Assembly: GCA_018821925.1 (NCBI GenBank)
Contig: JAHJLF010000007.1
Coordinates: 1-33,224, forward strand
Direction: 5' to 3'
DNA: 33,224 nt
DNA from: Candidatus Edwardsbacteria bacterium
GTDB lineage: Bacteria > Edwardsbacteria > AC1 > EtOH8
Position numbers and translations under genes: made by a program
The notes under the pieces: model-generated
Told to the model about the DNA's origin: nothing
The model's database searches: none
The model's input: the letters and a program-made list of their open reading frames with translations, nothing else
Part shown: positions 1 to 8,524 of the stretch, one piece after another
Position numbering within the stretch: position 1 is the stretch's first letter
Layout: each line of letters opens with the position of its first letter

Positions 1-14
1 AATTTATTAAGGTG

Positions 15-611
15 ATGCCAGCAGAAATTATTATTGGATTATTAATCTTGGCAATTATTTCGGTAGTGTTTTTTAGTAGAAAATATATTAATCAAAAAAA
101 ATTATACAACGATTTACAAAAAGTAAACAAAAATAATAGTTATCAGTTTGTTTCACGATTTGGTGCATTTTGGAAATTATTTTATGATGACAACTATATT
201 GAAGATTTTCCATATTGTACTTGTTGCGAACCTAAGCAAGTGTTATCAATAGTCAAGTGGTATCCGAATGAAGAATATAAATGCTCAAAGACAGGGAATA
301 TAATAAGTCTTTTCGACGCTTTTTATATATCAAAAACGCAAGCATTAGAATCGTTACGTTGGAAGTATTCTAAAAATAAAAACAATTATGCTATTGGTGA
401 TATGTTTTTACAGGAATATAATAGATTGAAAGAATTGAGTCCGGAAACACAAGAAAAAGAATTACTTGCTGCTGTTTTTAATAATAAGCCATTTGAACGC
501 ATACCAAAGAAAGAAAGGGAAACAATATTAAAAAGATTTAACGGGAGCCAAGAAATTATCAGGTTTTTAATAAAGAACCAAGAAAAATATATTGCACTCA
601 TTAATAAATAA
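15..611 (+). CDS. AT-rich membrane-anchored hypothetical protein (5' end uncertain)
   Basis: I do not recognise the family. The 198-residue product starts with a hydrophobic segment (about residues 4-22) followed by a Lys/Asn-rich stretch, so it is probably an inner-membrane protein with a single N-terminal anchor and a cytoplasmic body. A cysteine cluster (YCTCCEP, near residue 70) and one more cysteine about 20 residues later could bind metal, but this is weak. The C-terminal half is charged and helical in character. The frame is open to the window edge and there is no room for a proper ribosome binding site before the ATG, so the true start may lie upstream. Base composition is far more AT-rich than dnaJ, which begins 34 bases downstream; this suggests recent acquisition or relaxed selection. 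Confidence 0.6.
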   Translation: MPAEIIIGLLILAIISVVFFSRKYINQKKLYNDLQKVNKNNSYQFVSRFGAFWKLFYDDNYIEDFPYCTCCEPKQVLSIVKWYPNEEYKCSKTGNIISLFDAFYISKTQALESLRWKYSKNKNNYAIGDMFLQEYNRLKELSPETQEKELLAAVFNNKPFERIPKKERETILKRFNGSQEIIRFLIKNQEKYIALINK

Positions 612-645
612 TATCCTTTAATACTAGATCGGCTACATAACGTAC

Positions 646-1827
646 ATGACTCCTACCAAACGCGACTATTACGAAATACTTGGCGTTCCCAAGAGCGCCG
701 ACGAGAGCCAGGTCAAGCAGGCCTACCGGGCCTTGGCCAAGAAGCACCATCCCGACATGAACCGGGAGGACCCCAAGGCGGCCGAGGAGAAGTTCAAGGA
801 ACTGTCCGAGGCCTACGAAGTGCTGATGGACAAGCAGAAGCGGGCCAACTACGACCAGTTCGGCCATGCCGGGGTGGATCCCAGCTTCGGGGCCGGCGGC
901 TTCGACTTCCGGCGCGACTTCACCCACAGCGATGATATCCAGGATATATTCGGCTCGCTGTTCGGCGGAGGCGGGGGGGGCTCCATCTTCGATATGCTGT
1001 TCGGCGGCGGGATGGGCGGGGCTACCCGCACCCGGGGCGGACGGCAGGTACGGCGGGGCGGCGATCTTAACGTCCGCCTGTCCCTGACCCTGGAGGAGAT
1101 CGCCACCGGGGTGGAGAAGACCATCCAATTAAAAAGATTCGAAAGCTGTTCCGAGTGCCACGGTGAGGGAGCCAAGTCCGGGGCTGATATCAAGGAATGT
1201 CCGGCCTGCAAAGGGGCGGGCGAGGTGCGGCAGGTGTCGCGTTCCATGTTCGGGCAGTTCATCAACGTGGGGGCCTGTCCGCAGTGCGGCGGCGAGGGCA
1301 AGATCATCAGCAACCCCTGCCCGGGCTGCAAGGGCGAGGGCCGGGTCAAGAAAGAGGCCACCATCAAGGTCAAGGTTCCGGCCGGAGTGGCTAACGGGAA
1401 TTACATCCCCATGCGTAATCAGGGGAACATCGGGCCCAAGCTGGGACCGGCCGGAGACATCCTGGTCTACATCGAAGAAAAGGAGCACCCGCTGTTCCAC
1501 CGCCACGGGGACGACCTGGTGCTGGGCCTGCCCATCTCCTACGCCCAGGCCGCCCTGGGGGCCAAAGTGACGGTGCTGATGCTGTTCGGCAAGGCTGAAT
1601 TGTCCATTCCCTCCGGCACTCGCAGCGGCAAGATATTCAGGATGCGGGGCAAGGGCCTGCCGCGATTGAACTCCAGCGGCAGCGGCGACCAGTTGATCCG
1701 GGTGGAGATCTACATTCCCAATAAACTTAACTCCGAGGAGAAGAAATTGCTGAAGCAATTGGGCGAGGTCCAGAATGGCAAGGTGCCCAGCCCGCATAAG
1801 GTCGATTTGAGCCAATTTGAGGAATAA
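646..1827 (+). CDS. dnaJ: Chaperone protein DnaJ (Hsp40)
   Basis: This is the co-chaperone that delivers unfolded clients to DnaK and stimulates its ATPase in the cytoplasm. The 393-residue product has all type I parts. The J domain has the HPD motif at residues 35-37. A Gly/Phe-rich linker follows (about 75-130, with a run of glycines). Four CxxCxGxG zinc repeats lie at about 168-232 ([32 protein letters not shown]). The C-terminal substrate-binding and dimerisation domains run to the end. Length is normal for the family. The ATG at 646 has no SD in front of it, like several other genes here. DnaK and GrpE are not in the window; the gene upstream is an unrelated AT-rich ORF and the next gene is rsmE. 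Confidence 0.97.
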   Translation: MTPTKRDYYEILGVPKSADESQVKQAYRALAKKHHPDMNREDPKAAEEKFKELSEAYEVLMDKQKRANYDQFGHAGVDPSFGAGGFDFRRDFTHSDDIQDIFGSLFGGGGGGSIFDMLFGGGMGGATRTRGGRQVRRGGDLNVRLSLTLEEIATGVEKTIQLKRFESCSECHGEGAKSGADIKECPACKGAGEVRQVSRSMFGQFINVGACPQCGGEGKIISNPCPGCKGEGRVKKEATIKVKVPAGVANGNYIPMRNQGNIGPKLGPAGDILVYIEEKEHPLFHRHGDDLVLGLPISYAQAALGAKVTVLMLFGKAELSIPSGTRSGKIFRMRGKGLPRLNSSGSGDQLIRVEIYIPNKLNSEEKKLLKQLGEVQNGKVPSPHKVDLSQFEE

Positions 1828-1834
1828 TCTATCG

Positions 1835-1851
1835 ACAGGATTAACAGGATT
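1835..1851 (+). repeat. Short tandem direct repeat after dnaJ
   Basis: ACAGGATT occurs twice, at 1835-1842 and 1844-1851, starting 7 bases after the dnaJ stop codon. A similar pair (ACACGGAT twice, 3580-3597) follows the CvpA gene. Such GGAT-type double motifs look like remnants of a dispersed intergenic repeat, but the copy number cannot be judged from this window. Confidence 0.4.
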
Positions 1852-1875
1852 CTTCGAAACTAGAATTATGGACTA

Positions 1876-1974
1876 CGTCATCGCGAGGTAAGCAGAATAT
1901 AGCACAGATGAAGCGATCCATAAAAAAACTGGATTGCTTCGTTAGTAAAACAGTGCGGTCTTCTCGCAATGACG
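1876..1974. repeat. Palindromic intergenic repeat, left of rsmE
   Basis: The outer arms CGTCATCGCGAG (1876-1887) and CTCGCAATGACG (1963-1974) are reverse complements with one mismatch. The inner arms GAAGCGATCCA (1910-1920) and TGGATTGCTTC (1930-1940) also pair with one mismatch. The result is a nested, roughly 100-base imperfect hairpin with no coding potential. It resembles the dispersed palindromic repeats (REP/MITE-like) seen in many environmental genomes. A related but different element lies on the other side of rsmE. Confidence 0.65.
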
Positions 1975-2010
1975 GAAAAAACATCATACCATTAATGTCC
2001 GAGTAAATAT

Positions 2011-2799
2011 ATGTTTGAATATTTTTACGTTCCCCCATCCTCCATCGAAGCCCGGCAGATAGTGATCTCCGGCGAGGAGGCCCGCCATATCTCCAGGGCC
2101 CTGCGGCACAAAAAGGGCGACCAGATCACCATTGTGGACGGGCAGGGCGGGGAATACGAATGCACCCTAGCGGCCATCTCCGATGGAGCGGTAACCGCCA
2201 ATATCTTCAACCGGCGGTGCAAGACCAACGAGACCATCAAGCAGGTGACGCTGGCCCAGGCCGTGCCCAAGGGGCAGCGGATGGACTTTGTCATCGAGAA
2301 GGGCACAGAGATCGGGCTGCATGCCATCATCCCGCTGATCACCGAGAACTCGGTGGTCAAGCCGGCTGATGAAAAACCGAGTTTCAATCTTCCATTAATT
2401 GATAATGATTCCGGGGGCAGCAAGGCCGCCCGCTGGCAGAGGATCGCCATCGCCGCCATGAAGCAGTCCCTGCGCTCGGTCCTGCCGGTTATCGGAGAGC
2501 CGGTGGGTTTTGCCAAACTATCAGAAAGTTTCAACAATTACGATCTGCTGCTGATGGCCGATGAAGCCGAGAAGAAGATCAACCTGGCCGCCGTTTTCGC
2601 CATGCTGCCGGAGAACAGGGATGTCCGTAAAGTGCTGTGTCTGGTGGGGCCGGAGGGGGGCTTTTCCCAGAATGAGAAGAGGATCATCACCGAGGCCAGG
2701 GGGCACATCATCTCGCTGGGCACCAGGCGGCTGCGTTCCGAGACCGCCGGGCTGGTGCTGTCCACCGTGGTGCTGGACCGGCTGGGGGAGCTGGGGTAA
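2011..2799 (+). CDS. rsmE: 16S rRNA (uracil-1498-N3)-methyltransferase RsmE
   Basis: RsmE methylates N3 of U1498 in 16S rRNA of the assembled 30S subunit, using S-adenosylmethionine. The 262-residue product begins with the PUA-like N-terminal domain (EEARHISRALRHKKGD near residues 24-39). The SPOUT catalytic domain follows, with QAVPKGQRMDFVIEKGTEIG near 88-107, GPEGGFS at 213-219 and the knot signature SLGTRRLRSETAGL near 235-248. A short extra loop (about residues 124-143) precedes the conserved RW-R-I segment. The ATG at 2011 has only a weak GAG upstream. The gene stands between two palindromic repeat elements, so it is probably transcribed separately from its neighbours. Confidence 0.95.
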   Translation: MFEYFYVPPSSIEARQIVISGEEARHISRALRHKKGDQITIVDGQGGEYECTLAAISDGAVTANIFNRRCKTNETIKQVTLAQAVPKGQRMDFVIEKGTEIGLHAIIPLITENSVVKPADEKPSFNLPLIDNDSGGSKAARWQRIAIAAMKQSLRSVLPVIGEPVGFAKLSESFNNYDLLLMADEAEKKINLAAVFAMLPENRDVRKVLCLVGPEGGFSQNEKRIITEARGHIISLGTRRLRSETAGLVLSTVVLDRLGELG

Positions 2800-2840
2800 A
2801 TTAGATATTAGTTGTTAGATGATAGATAATGGGAGAGGTT

Positions 2841-2936
2841 TTTTCGTCATCCTGAGTTCAACTGCATTTCTTAGCCAACGAAGGATCCGGGGCTCTTCAC
2901 CTGCCAGGCATAATGTAATTTCCAGAGTGACGAAAA
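2841..2936. repeat. Palindromic intergenic repeat, right of rsmE
   Basis: The arm beginning TTTTCGTCATCCTGAG (from 2841) pairs imperfectly with CCAGAGTGACGAAAA (2922-2936). The interior contains CGAAGGATCC, typical of a family of dispersed palindromic repeats with CGTCAT/TGACG ends. It fills the gap between rsmE and the CvpA gene and has no coding potential. The same TGACG-type termini occur in the element at 1876-1974. Confidence 0.55.
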
Positions 2937-3003
2937 GGCGGTCATCAAAATATTGACGGCACATATCCCTGTAATCAGCAGGAAACAATAAAAGAGCATT
3001 ACT

Positions 3004-3561
3004 ATGAACTGGATAGATATCATCATCATAATCCTGCTGGCGGTGGCGGTGGGGATCGGCTTCAAGAAAGGGCTGGTGCAGGAGATTGTGGGCATCGTAG
3101 CCCTGATAATTGCATTTTTCCTGGCCCTCAAACTGCACCTGGTCGCGGCCGCCATGCTGACGAAAATCATCTCCGGCCTACCCAAGCACATCGCGCCGAC
3201 GGTCGGTTTTGTGGCTGTGTTCCTGATAGTATTTCTGGCTATCACCTTGGCCGGCTGGCTGCTGTCAAAAATAATCAAGGCCACCCCGCTGGACCTGGCC
3301 GACAAGATCGGCGGCATGGTCATCGGACTGGTCAAAGGCGCGCTGATAATATCGGTGATCCTGTTGTTGCTGGCCCTGGCGCCGCTGCCCAAGGAATTCA
3401 ACCACAAGCTGGATCGCTCCGGAATGATCCGCTCCATCCGCAAGGTGGCCCCGCTGGTCTACGAGAAATCCAAGGGGCTGTGGCCCAAGGCCCAGAAATT
3501 ATACCAGGAATTCGAGAAAGCCCCGACGCCCAAGAAAGTGGAGGAATTGAAGACAATTTAG
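3004..3561 (+). CDS. CvpA family inner-membrane protein
   Basis: The 185-residue protein has four predicted membrane segments (about residues 3-17, 26-46, 62-84 and 98-122). It has the CvpA/colicin V production family signature at its N-terminus: NWIDIIIIILL followed by GFKKGLVQEIVG. Family members are inner-membrane proteins linked to colicin V export, purF expression and envelope stress; the molecular function is not settled. A soluble, Lys-rich C-terminal tail of about 50 residues follows the last helix. In many FCB and Firmicutes genomes a cvpA gene lies directly before mutS2; here it is separated from mutS2 only by a small lipoprotein gene. The start at 3004 has a weak AAGAG upstream. 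Confidence 0.85.
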   Translation: MNWIDIIIIILLAVAVGIGFKKGLVQEIVGIVALIIAFFLALKLHLVAAAMLTKIISGLPKHIAPTVGFVAVFLIVFLAITLAGWLLSKIIKATPLDLADKIGGMVIGLVKGALIISVILLLLALAPLPKEFNHKLDRSGMIRSIRKVAPLVYEKSKGLWPKAQKLYQEFEKAPTPKKVEELKTI

Positions 3562-3579
3562 TTTTCAAGCTTGAATTGG

Positions 3580-3597
3580 ACACGGATAAACACGGAT
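3580..3597 (+). repeat. Short tandem direct repeat after the CvpA gene
   Basis: ACACGGAT is present at 3580-3587 and again at 3590-3597 in the gap between the CvpA and lipoprotein genes. It is similar in form to the ACAGGATT pair after dnaJ and may be a remnant of the same repeat type. Confidence 0.35.
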
Positions 3598-3629
3598 TGG
3601 GTTGAATTGAAAAGGACGAAAGGGATAAA

Positions 3630-4199
3630 ATGAAACGCATTGTTCTGTTTGTTTTGTTGGCTTCCCTTGGGTGCAGCAAAACACCGTTTGACCGGGCAAA
3701 AGGAAACGTCAGACAGTATGTAAAGACAATGCTGAATGATCCTGCTTATTACAAACCAGTTTCTTGGGGGACTCTGGATTCACTTCATTTTAATTCTACA
3801 GATAGCACATCAGTACAATTCAAACGAAGCACCATAACAGGTGAAATAACCTATTCTAAAGAAATACGAGAAAAACTTCGCGAAATAGACGAAGCCGGAG
3901 TTATGATGGGCAAGAAGCCGGAGGAACGCAAAGAAGCCATGCGAAAGTTTCTCCGCTCAAAAAAACTTGCTACACCAGATGAGGCTAAGTTGGAATTTGA
4001 GTTAGGGCAGATGGCTACCATATTCAAAATAGATCATTCTTTCCGTATTCGGGGACTTAAGAAGCAAAAGATACTGGTTAAATATCGTTTTTATCTTGAC
4101 TCTACCTTAACGGTTACAAAAGCGGTAGATCAAGAGATAAGGGCGATAGATTCACATAACAAAAAAGATCCCCTGGGTCTATTTCCAGAGGATAAATAA
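3630..4199 (+). CDS. Putative lipoprotein of unknown function
   Basis: I do not recognise the family. The 189-residue product has a short hydrophobic N-terminus after MKR and a cysteine at residue 15 in the context LASLGCSK, which resembles a lipobox though the -3 residue is Ser rather than Leu. It is therefore probably a lipoprotein facing the periplasm or outer surface. The rest is charged, with a Lys/Glu-rich stretch around residues 80-115 and a beta-rich end. The start at 3630 is preceded by AAAGG-type sequences suitable as an SD. Base composition is more AT-rich than the flanking CvpA and mutS2 genes, so it may be an insertion into an ancestral cvpA-mutS2 pair. Confidence 0.7.
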   Translation: MKRIVLFVLLASLGCSKTPFDRAKGNVRQYVKTMLNDPAYYKPVSWGTLDSLHFNSTDSTSVQFKRSTITGEITYSKEIREKLREIDEAGVMMGKKPEERKEAMRKFLRSKKLATPDEAKLEFELGQMATIFKIDHSFRIRGLKKQKILVKYRFYLDSTLTVTKAVDQEIRAIDSHNKKDPLGLFPEDK

Positions 4200-4275
4200 C
4201 CGCATACTACAAATATAACCTAATCAACAACGTGTTCAGGAAAAGCTTCTTTCTTGGTTTACATATATAATTTCA

Positions 4276-4302
4276 GCGCCATGAAAGGCGCAAGTAGCTT
4301 TT
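4276..4302 (+). terminator. Weak terminator-like hairpin before mutS2
   Basis: GCGCC (4276-4280) pairs with GGCGC (4287-4291) across a 6-base loop. A T-rich stretch begins about 7 bases later. The stem is short and the T tract is displaced, so termination is only a possibility. The rest of the 4200-4332 gap is AT-rich and holds nothing else I can support. Confidence 0.3.
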
Positions 4303-4332
4303 TATTTTTAATATTTGGTATTTTATTTTTTA

Positions 4333-6672
4333 ATGAACGCTCATAGTTTAAAAATATTAGAATTCAATTTCGTCCTGGAAGCATTGGCCCGCAAGACCGG
4401 CACGCCATATGGCCGGGAGATGGCCCGGGGTATCTTTCCGTCCACCTTCCCGGCCGTGATCGCCGAACAGCAGGCCATAACCGCCGAGGCCAGAAAAATG
4501 CTGGAGGCCGGCATCGGGCTGGATTTTGGTAACGTCCAGGATATCCGCCCGGCGCTGGGAGCGCTGGCGGCCGAGGGGGCCATCATCGAACCTCTGGAGC
4601 TGCTGCAACTGGGACGCCATCTGGAGGTGGCCCGCCGGATAAAGTCCACCATGAGTATGCGCAAGGAGGATTATATCCTGCTGGACGATCTAGCCTCAGG
4701 TTTTCGGGCCTACAAGGAGCTGGAGGACCGGATCGCCAAATCCATCGAGCCCGACGGACGGGTGGCCGACCGGGCCAGCGATACCCTGTATCACCTGCGG
4801 CGCGACCAGGAGGCCCTGCGGGCGAGGATCTACGACAAGCTGGAAAGCATCATGAACGCTTCGTCCGGCTCCATCCAGGAATCGGTGGTCACCATTCGGG
4901 AGGGGCGCTATGTGATCCCGGTCAAGTCCGACGCCAAGTCGCAGGTCAAGGGCATCGTGCACGACACCTCGTCCTCCGGGGCCACGGTGTTCGTCGAGCC
5001 GCTGGTGTCCGTTGAATTGAACAACAAGATGCGGCAGGTGATCCTGGCCGAGAAGCGCGAGGTGGAGAGGATCCTGCAGGAATTCTCCAAGGAGATACTG
5101 GACGAGATCGAGCCCATCCAGCAGAACCTGGAGTTGATCTCGCAGTTCGATCTGCTGATAGCCAAGGCCCGCCTGGCCGCCGAATGGCAGTGCTCCCAGG
5201 CCCTGCATACTCCGGGAAATTACCTGAATATGACGGCCGCCCGGCATCCGGCTTTGGAAGATCCGGTTCCGCTGGATATGGAGCTGGGCGACGGCAAGCT
5301 GACCATGGTGATCACCGGGCCAAACACCGGAGGCAAGACGGTGGTCTTGAAAACTGTCGGCCTGCTGGTGCTGATGAACCAGTCGGGGATGCAGATCCCG
5401 GCCGGAGATGGCAGCGCCCTGCCCATATTCGACGATGTGTTCGCCGATATCGGCGACGAGCAGTCCATCTCCCAATCGCTGTCCACCTTCTCCTCGCACA
5501 TGCGGCAGATAGGCAACATCGTCCGGGAAGCCGGAAAAAGATCGCTGGTGTTGCTGGATGAGATCGGGGCCGGCACCGAGCCATCCGAGGGATCGTCGCT
5601 GGCCATCGCCATCCTGTCGGACCTGACCGACAAGGGGTGTTTGACCCTCTCCACCACCCATTACGGAGCGCTGAAAAGCTTCGTCCAGAGCCGGGAGGGG
5701 ATGATCAACGCCGCCATGGAATTCGACCGCCAGGCCTTGAAGCCCACCTACCGCCTGATGATGGGCCTGCCCGGCGCCAGCTACGGGCTGGAGATAGCCT
5801 CGCGGCTGGGACTGCCGGATAGCATCGTGGCCGAGGCCCGGACCAGGCTGGACTCCAAGTCCATCAAACTGGAGGAATTGATCGCCGATATCGAAGACAC
5901 CAAACGCCGGATGGAACAGCGGGAACGGGAGGCCTCCGATGAACTGGACGCAGCCAGAAAAATGTCACAGGAATACCAGTCCAAGCTGCAGGGGCTGAAG
6001 GATGAACTGAAAGAACTTAAACAGCAGGCCAAGCAGGAGGCCAGGGATATTTTGGCCCAGGCCCGCAGCGCCTCGGAGATGGCGGTGGCCGGCATCAAGA
6101 AAGAACAGGCCTCCAAGGACAGCATCAAGCAGTCCCGGAATATTCTGGCCGATACCGAATCCAAGCTGGGCCTGGGATCTTCTGAGGAGTCAAAGGATGA
6201 GGACGACCACCTGACCATAAAGGAGCCTTTGAAGATGGGCCAGACGGTATATGTGCCGTCGGTCCATAAGGAGGGCGAGGTGGTGGCCTTGCCCGATTCC
6301 GGAGGCAAGGTCAAGGTTCAGGTGGGAGGCATCCGGATGACCCTGAAGCTCAATCATCTCCGGTCGCTGCAAAGGGGCAAGGAAGCCAAGGCCGGCCTGG
6401 CCAAAACCACGCTGGAGGAGGAGAGACATTTCAATTCCGAGCTTCACCTGCTGGGAATGCGGGCCGAGGAATCGCTGGAGCTGGTGGACCGCTACTTAGA
6501 TGAGGCGGTGATGCTGGGGATAAATTCGGTCAGGATAGTGCACGGCAAGGGTGCCGGGGTGCTGCGCCAGGTGGTCAAAGAGGCCCTGACCAAGGATTCC
6601 CGGGTGAGATCATTCCGCTTGGGCGAATGGAACGAGGGCCAGGACGGGGTGACGGTAGTGGAGCTGAAATGA
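4333..6672 (+). CDS. mutS2: Endonuclease MutS2
   Basis: MutS2 is a MutS-like ATPase with a C-terminal Smr nuclease. Known roles are suppression of homologous recombination and, in Bacillus, rescue of collided ribosomes. The 779-residue product has the conserved N-terminal core, an ABC-type ATPase with Walker A GPNTGGKT at residues 329-336, Walker B LVLLDE ending at E410, and the STTHYGALK segment. A long charged coiled-coil region follows (about 510-610), then a small KOW-like domain. The Smr domain at the C-terminus has ELHLLG at 703 and HGKG at 737. I chose the ATG at 4333 (MNAHSLKILEF), which matches the usual MutS2 N-terminus; a TTG six codons upstream is less likely. The leader is AT-rich with no SD. 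Confidence 0.96.
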   Translation: MNAHSLKILEFNFVLEALARKTGTPYGREMARGIFPSTFPAVIAEQQAITAEARKMLEAGIGLDFGNVQDIRPALGALAAEGAIIEPLELLQLGRHLEVARRIKSTMSMRKEDYILLDDLASGFRAYKELEDRIAKSIEPDGRVADRASDTLYHLRRDQEALRARIYDKLESIMNASSGSIQESVVTIREGRYVIPVKSDAKSQVKGIVHDTSSSGATVFVEPLVSVELNNKMRQVILAEKREVERILQEFSKEILDEIEPIQQNLELISQFDLLIAKARLAAEWQCSQALHTPGNYLNMTAARHPALEDPVPLDMELGDGKLTMVITGPNTGGKTVVLKTVGLLVLMNQSGMQIPAGDGSALPIFDDVFADIGDEQSISQSLSTFSSHMRQIGNIVREAGKRSLVLLDEIGAGTEPSEGSSLAIAILSDLTDKGCLTLSTTHYGALKSFVQSREGMINAAMEFDRQALKPTYRLMMGLPGASYGLEIASRLGLPDSIVAEARTRLDSKSIKLEELIADIEDTKRRMEQREREASDELDAARKMSQEYQSKLQGLKDELKELKQQAKQEARDILAQARSASEMAVAGIKKEQASKDSIKQSRNILADTESKLGLGSSEESKDEDDHLTIKEPLKMGQTVYVPSVHKEGEVVALPDSGGKVKVQVGGIRMTLKLNHLRSLQRGKEAKAGLAKTTLEEERHFNSELHLLGMRAEESLELVDRYLDEAVMLGINSVRIVHGKGAGVLRQVVKEALTKDSRVRSFRLGEWNEGQDGVTVVELK

Positions 6673-6790
6673 AAAACAGATGTTGAGAGGATGAGAAGCT
6701 GAGAATCAGGGCGTAAATCAAAAAGTTGTTTTAATCCGCATTTATCACAATACTGAACTTCTAAGCTAGAAAACTTAATCGAAAGCAACC

Positions 6791-7523
6791 ATGCCGGTAC
6801 AGATCAAAGAGGTCGCGACCAAGGCGGACCTGAAAAAGTTCGTTGAATTTCCCTTCTCCATTTATCGGGACAACCAGAACTGGGTTCCGCCCCTGCTGAT
6901 GGATGAGTATCACACTCTCCGCAAGGAGAAGAACCCCGCCTTCGAATACTGCGATGCCAAATACTGGCTGGCCTACAAGGACGGCCAGCTGGCCGGGCGG
7001 ATCGCCGGGATCGTCAATCATCGCTACATTGAAAAATGGGGCAACAAGTACGCCCGCTTCGGCTGGGTGGATTTCATTGATGACGCCGAAGTGGTCACAG
7101 CACTTTTCGATACCGCCGAAGGTTGGGCCAAGGAACAGGGGATGGCCGGCATCCACGGGCCGCTGGGCTTTACCGACATGGACCACGAGGGAATGCTGGT
7201 GGAGGGCTTTGACGAGCTGGGCACCCTGGCGGCTATCTACAATCATCCCTACTATCCCCAGCATCTGGAGAAACTGGGATACCAAAAGGATGTGGACTGG
7301 GTGGAGTTCGAGGTCAAGGTGCCGAAAGAGATTCCGGAGAAGGCCGACCGCATTTCCAAGATCGTGATGCAGAAGGCCGGAGTCAAGGTCTTAAATGCCA
7401 AAAAGGCCAAGGATCTGCTACCCTACGCCCATGAGATGTTCGAGGTGTTGAACAGCGCCTTTGCCGATATCTATTCCTTCGTGCCGCTCAACGAGAAACA
7501 GATCAAGATGTATATCAAACAGT
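6791..7523 (+). pseudogene. GNAT/YghO-like protein, 5' part (interrupted by IS)
   Basis: This is the N-terminal two thirds of a gene split by the IS at 7524-8973. It encodes 244 residues and stops at a TAA formed by the IS end. The sequence (FPFSIYRDNQNWVPPLL, then GPLGFTDMDHEGMLVEGFD, then YNHPYYPQHLEKLGY) matches a widespread family of about 370-residue proteins usually annotated as GNAT N-acetyltransferase or YghO-like, with unproven substrate. Removing the IS and one target-site copy rejoins codons in frame: ...YIKQ continues YFSFIMPDYT... The reconstructed gene is 1,131 bases (376 residues). The ATG at 6791 has no SD. An N-terminal fragment may still be made, but it lacks the C-terminal acyl-CoA-binding part. 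Confidence 0.85.
7516..7523 (+). repeat. Target-site duplication, left copy
   Basis: CAAACAGT at 7516-7523 is repeated exactly at 8974-8981, on the other side of the IS. Eight bases is the usual duplication length for IS1595-family elements. Confidence 0.9.
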
Positions 7524-7546
7524 AATGCTTATTCCCTTCACTCACC
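7524..7546 (+). repeat. Left terminal inverted repeat of the IS
   Basis: These 23 bases pair with 8951-8973 with a single mismatch (C versus T at position 16). The transposase stop codon lies just inside, at 7550-7552. Confidence 0.9.
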
Positions 7547-7549
7547 GGA

Positions 7550-8524
7550 TTACGCCGGATTGGGGTAAAATGGCCGTTCTGGCTCCATAAATCCCCGTAA
7601 AGTCCTTGGTTCTGCCAGCAAGGTAAGCCGCAAAATGTCGTTAAAGACCTCTATTGGGTGCTGGCGGGCGTTAAATCTGGTAGTATATTCGTTCAAGTAG
7701 TTCTGAACGTGCTTTTTCGACACGAATTTGTGGGTTCCTATCAGCCAGGATTGCAGATTTGCGAATACCCGATGAACTCTCGGTAGCTTTTTGCTGGCAT
7801 CCTCCGGGCTATCAAGACGCATGAGCTTGTGGACATACCCGATTTTAGATAATCCGTTGTAGCCCTTCCAGCCATCAGTCCTGATGGTGCTATGTGGCAT
7901 TACGTGGTCTTTGACAAACGAATTGATGTTGACCTGGCTGGCCGATTCCACCGAGCGCAGGCGGATTTGCCCGGAAACGGTCTTTTTGGGATTTTTTATA
8001 ACCTCAACAGCGCACAGGATCAAAACCTTTTCGCCGGACATTGACCGGCCCCGCTCGTCCCCGGTAAAGATATAGGTCTCGTCCATTTCGACATCGAAGT
8101 TTAGCTTTTGGCGATCAGGATCAATCATTGCCAGCCGTAACTTATGAAGCCAGGCCCAAGCTGTTTTATAACTGCCGAAGCCCATCTGCCGGTAAAGCTC
8201 CATTGCGCTGATCCCAGTCTTTTGGGTGGCTATTGTGTAGATGGCCCAAAACCACTGGGTAAGCGGCTTGCGAGTGCCCCGCATGACCGTATTGGATATA
8301 TACGATTCATCGTAGGCGCACTTTTTACACCGCAGCAGGTTGCGGGTGGTGATCAGGCTGTAATCACCATAACCACAGCGGGAGCAGTGCCAGCCGTCCT
8401 CGCCCCACTTAAGGTTTATCAGGTATTCCAAGCACTTCTCGTCCGTGTTGAAGTATTTCATAAAGTCCATCACGGAACGGATGGCATGGGGCTGGAAGTT
8501 ATTTTGAATGATGTTTGTTTTCAT
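7550..8524 (-). CDS. IS1595-family (ISXO2-like) transposase
   Basis: The 324-residue enzyme cuts and joins the IS ends. An N-terminal zinc ribbon has cysteines at 47, 50, 66 and 69 (CSRC and CKKC). The catalytic core has Asp148 in VEMDETYI and Asp217 in RTDGWKGY. The third position appears to be Asn256 (FANLQSWLIGTH), the Asn variant of the DDE triad that occurs in part of this family. The C-terminal segment YLNEYTTRFN is also typical. The reading frame is complete. Its start overlaps the end of the upstream passenger gene by 26 bases and has no clear SD, so translation is probably coupled to that gene. Confidence 0.95.
   Translation of the reverse strand: MKTNIIQNNFQPHAIRSVMDFMKYFNTDEKCLEYLINLKWGEDGWHCSRCGYGDYSLITTRNLLRCKKCAYDESYISNTVMRGTRKPLTQWFWAIYTIATQKTGISAMELYRQMGFGSYKTAWAWLHKLRLAMIDPDRQKLNFDVEMDETYIFTGDERGRSMSGEKVLILCAVEVIKNPKKTVSGQIRLRSVESASQVNINSFVKDHVMPHSTIRTDGWKGYNGLSKIGYVHKLMRLDSPEDASKKLPRVHRVFANLQSWLIGTHKFVSKKHVQNYLNEYTTRFNARQHPIEVFNDILRLTLLAEPRTLRGFMEPERPFYPNPA

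Noticed and set aside
4281-4346. A 21-codon hydrophobic ORF (ATG at 4281) overlapping the mutS2 start.
   Set aside because: It has no SD, is made of an AT-rich tract that gives Phe/Leu/Ile codons by composition, and partly forms a hairpin; nothing supports translation.
7550-8524. Possible inactive transposase because the third catalytic position is Asn rather than Glu.
   Set aside because: An Asn at this position is a recognised variant in part of the IS1595 family; the frame and IS ends are intact.
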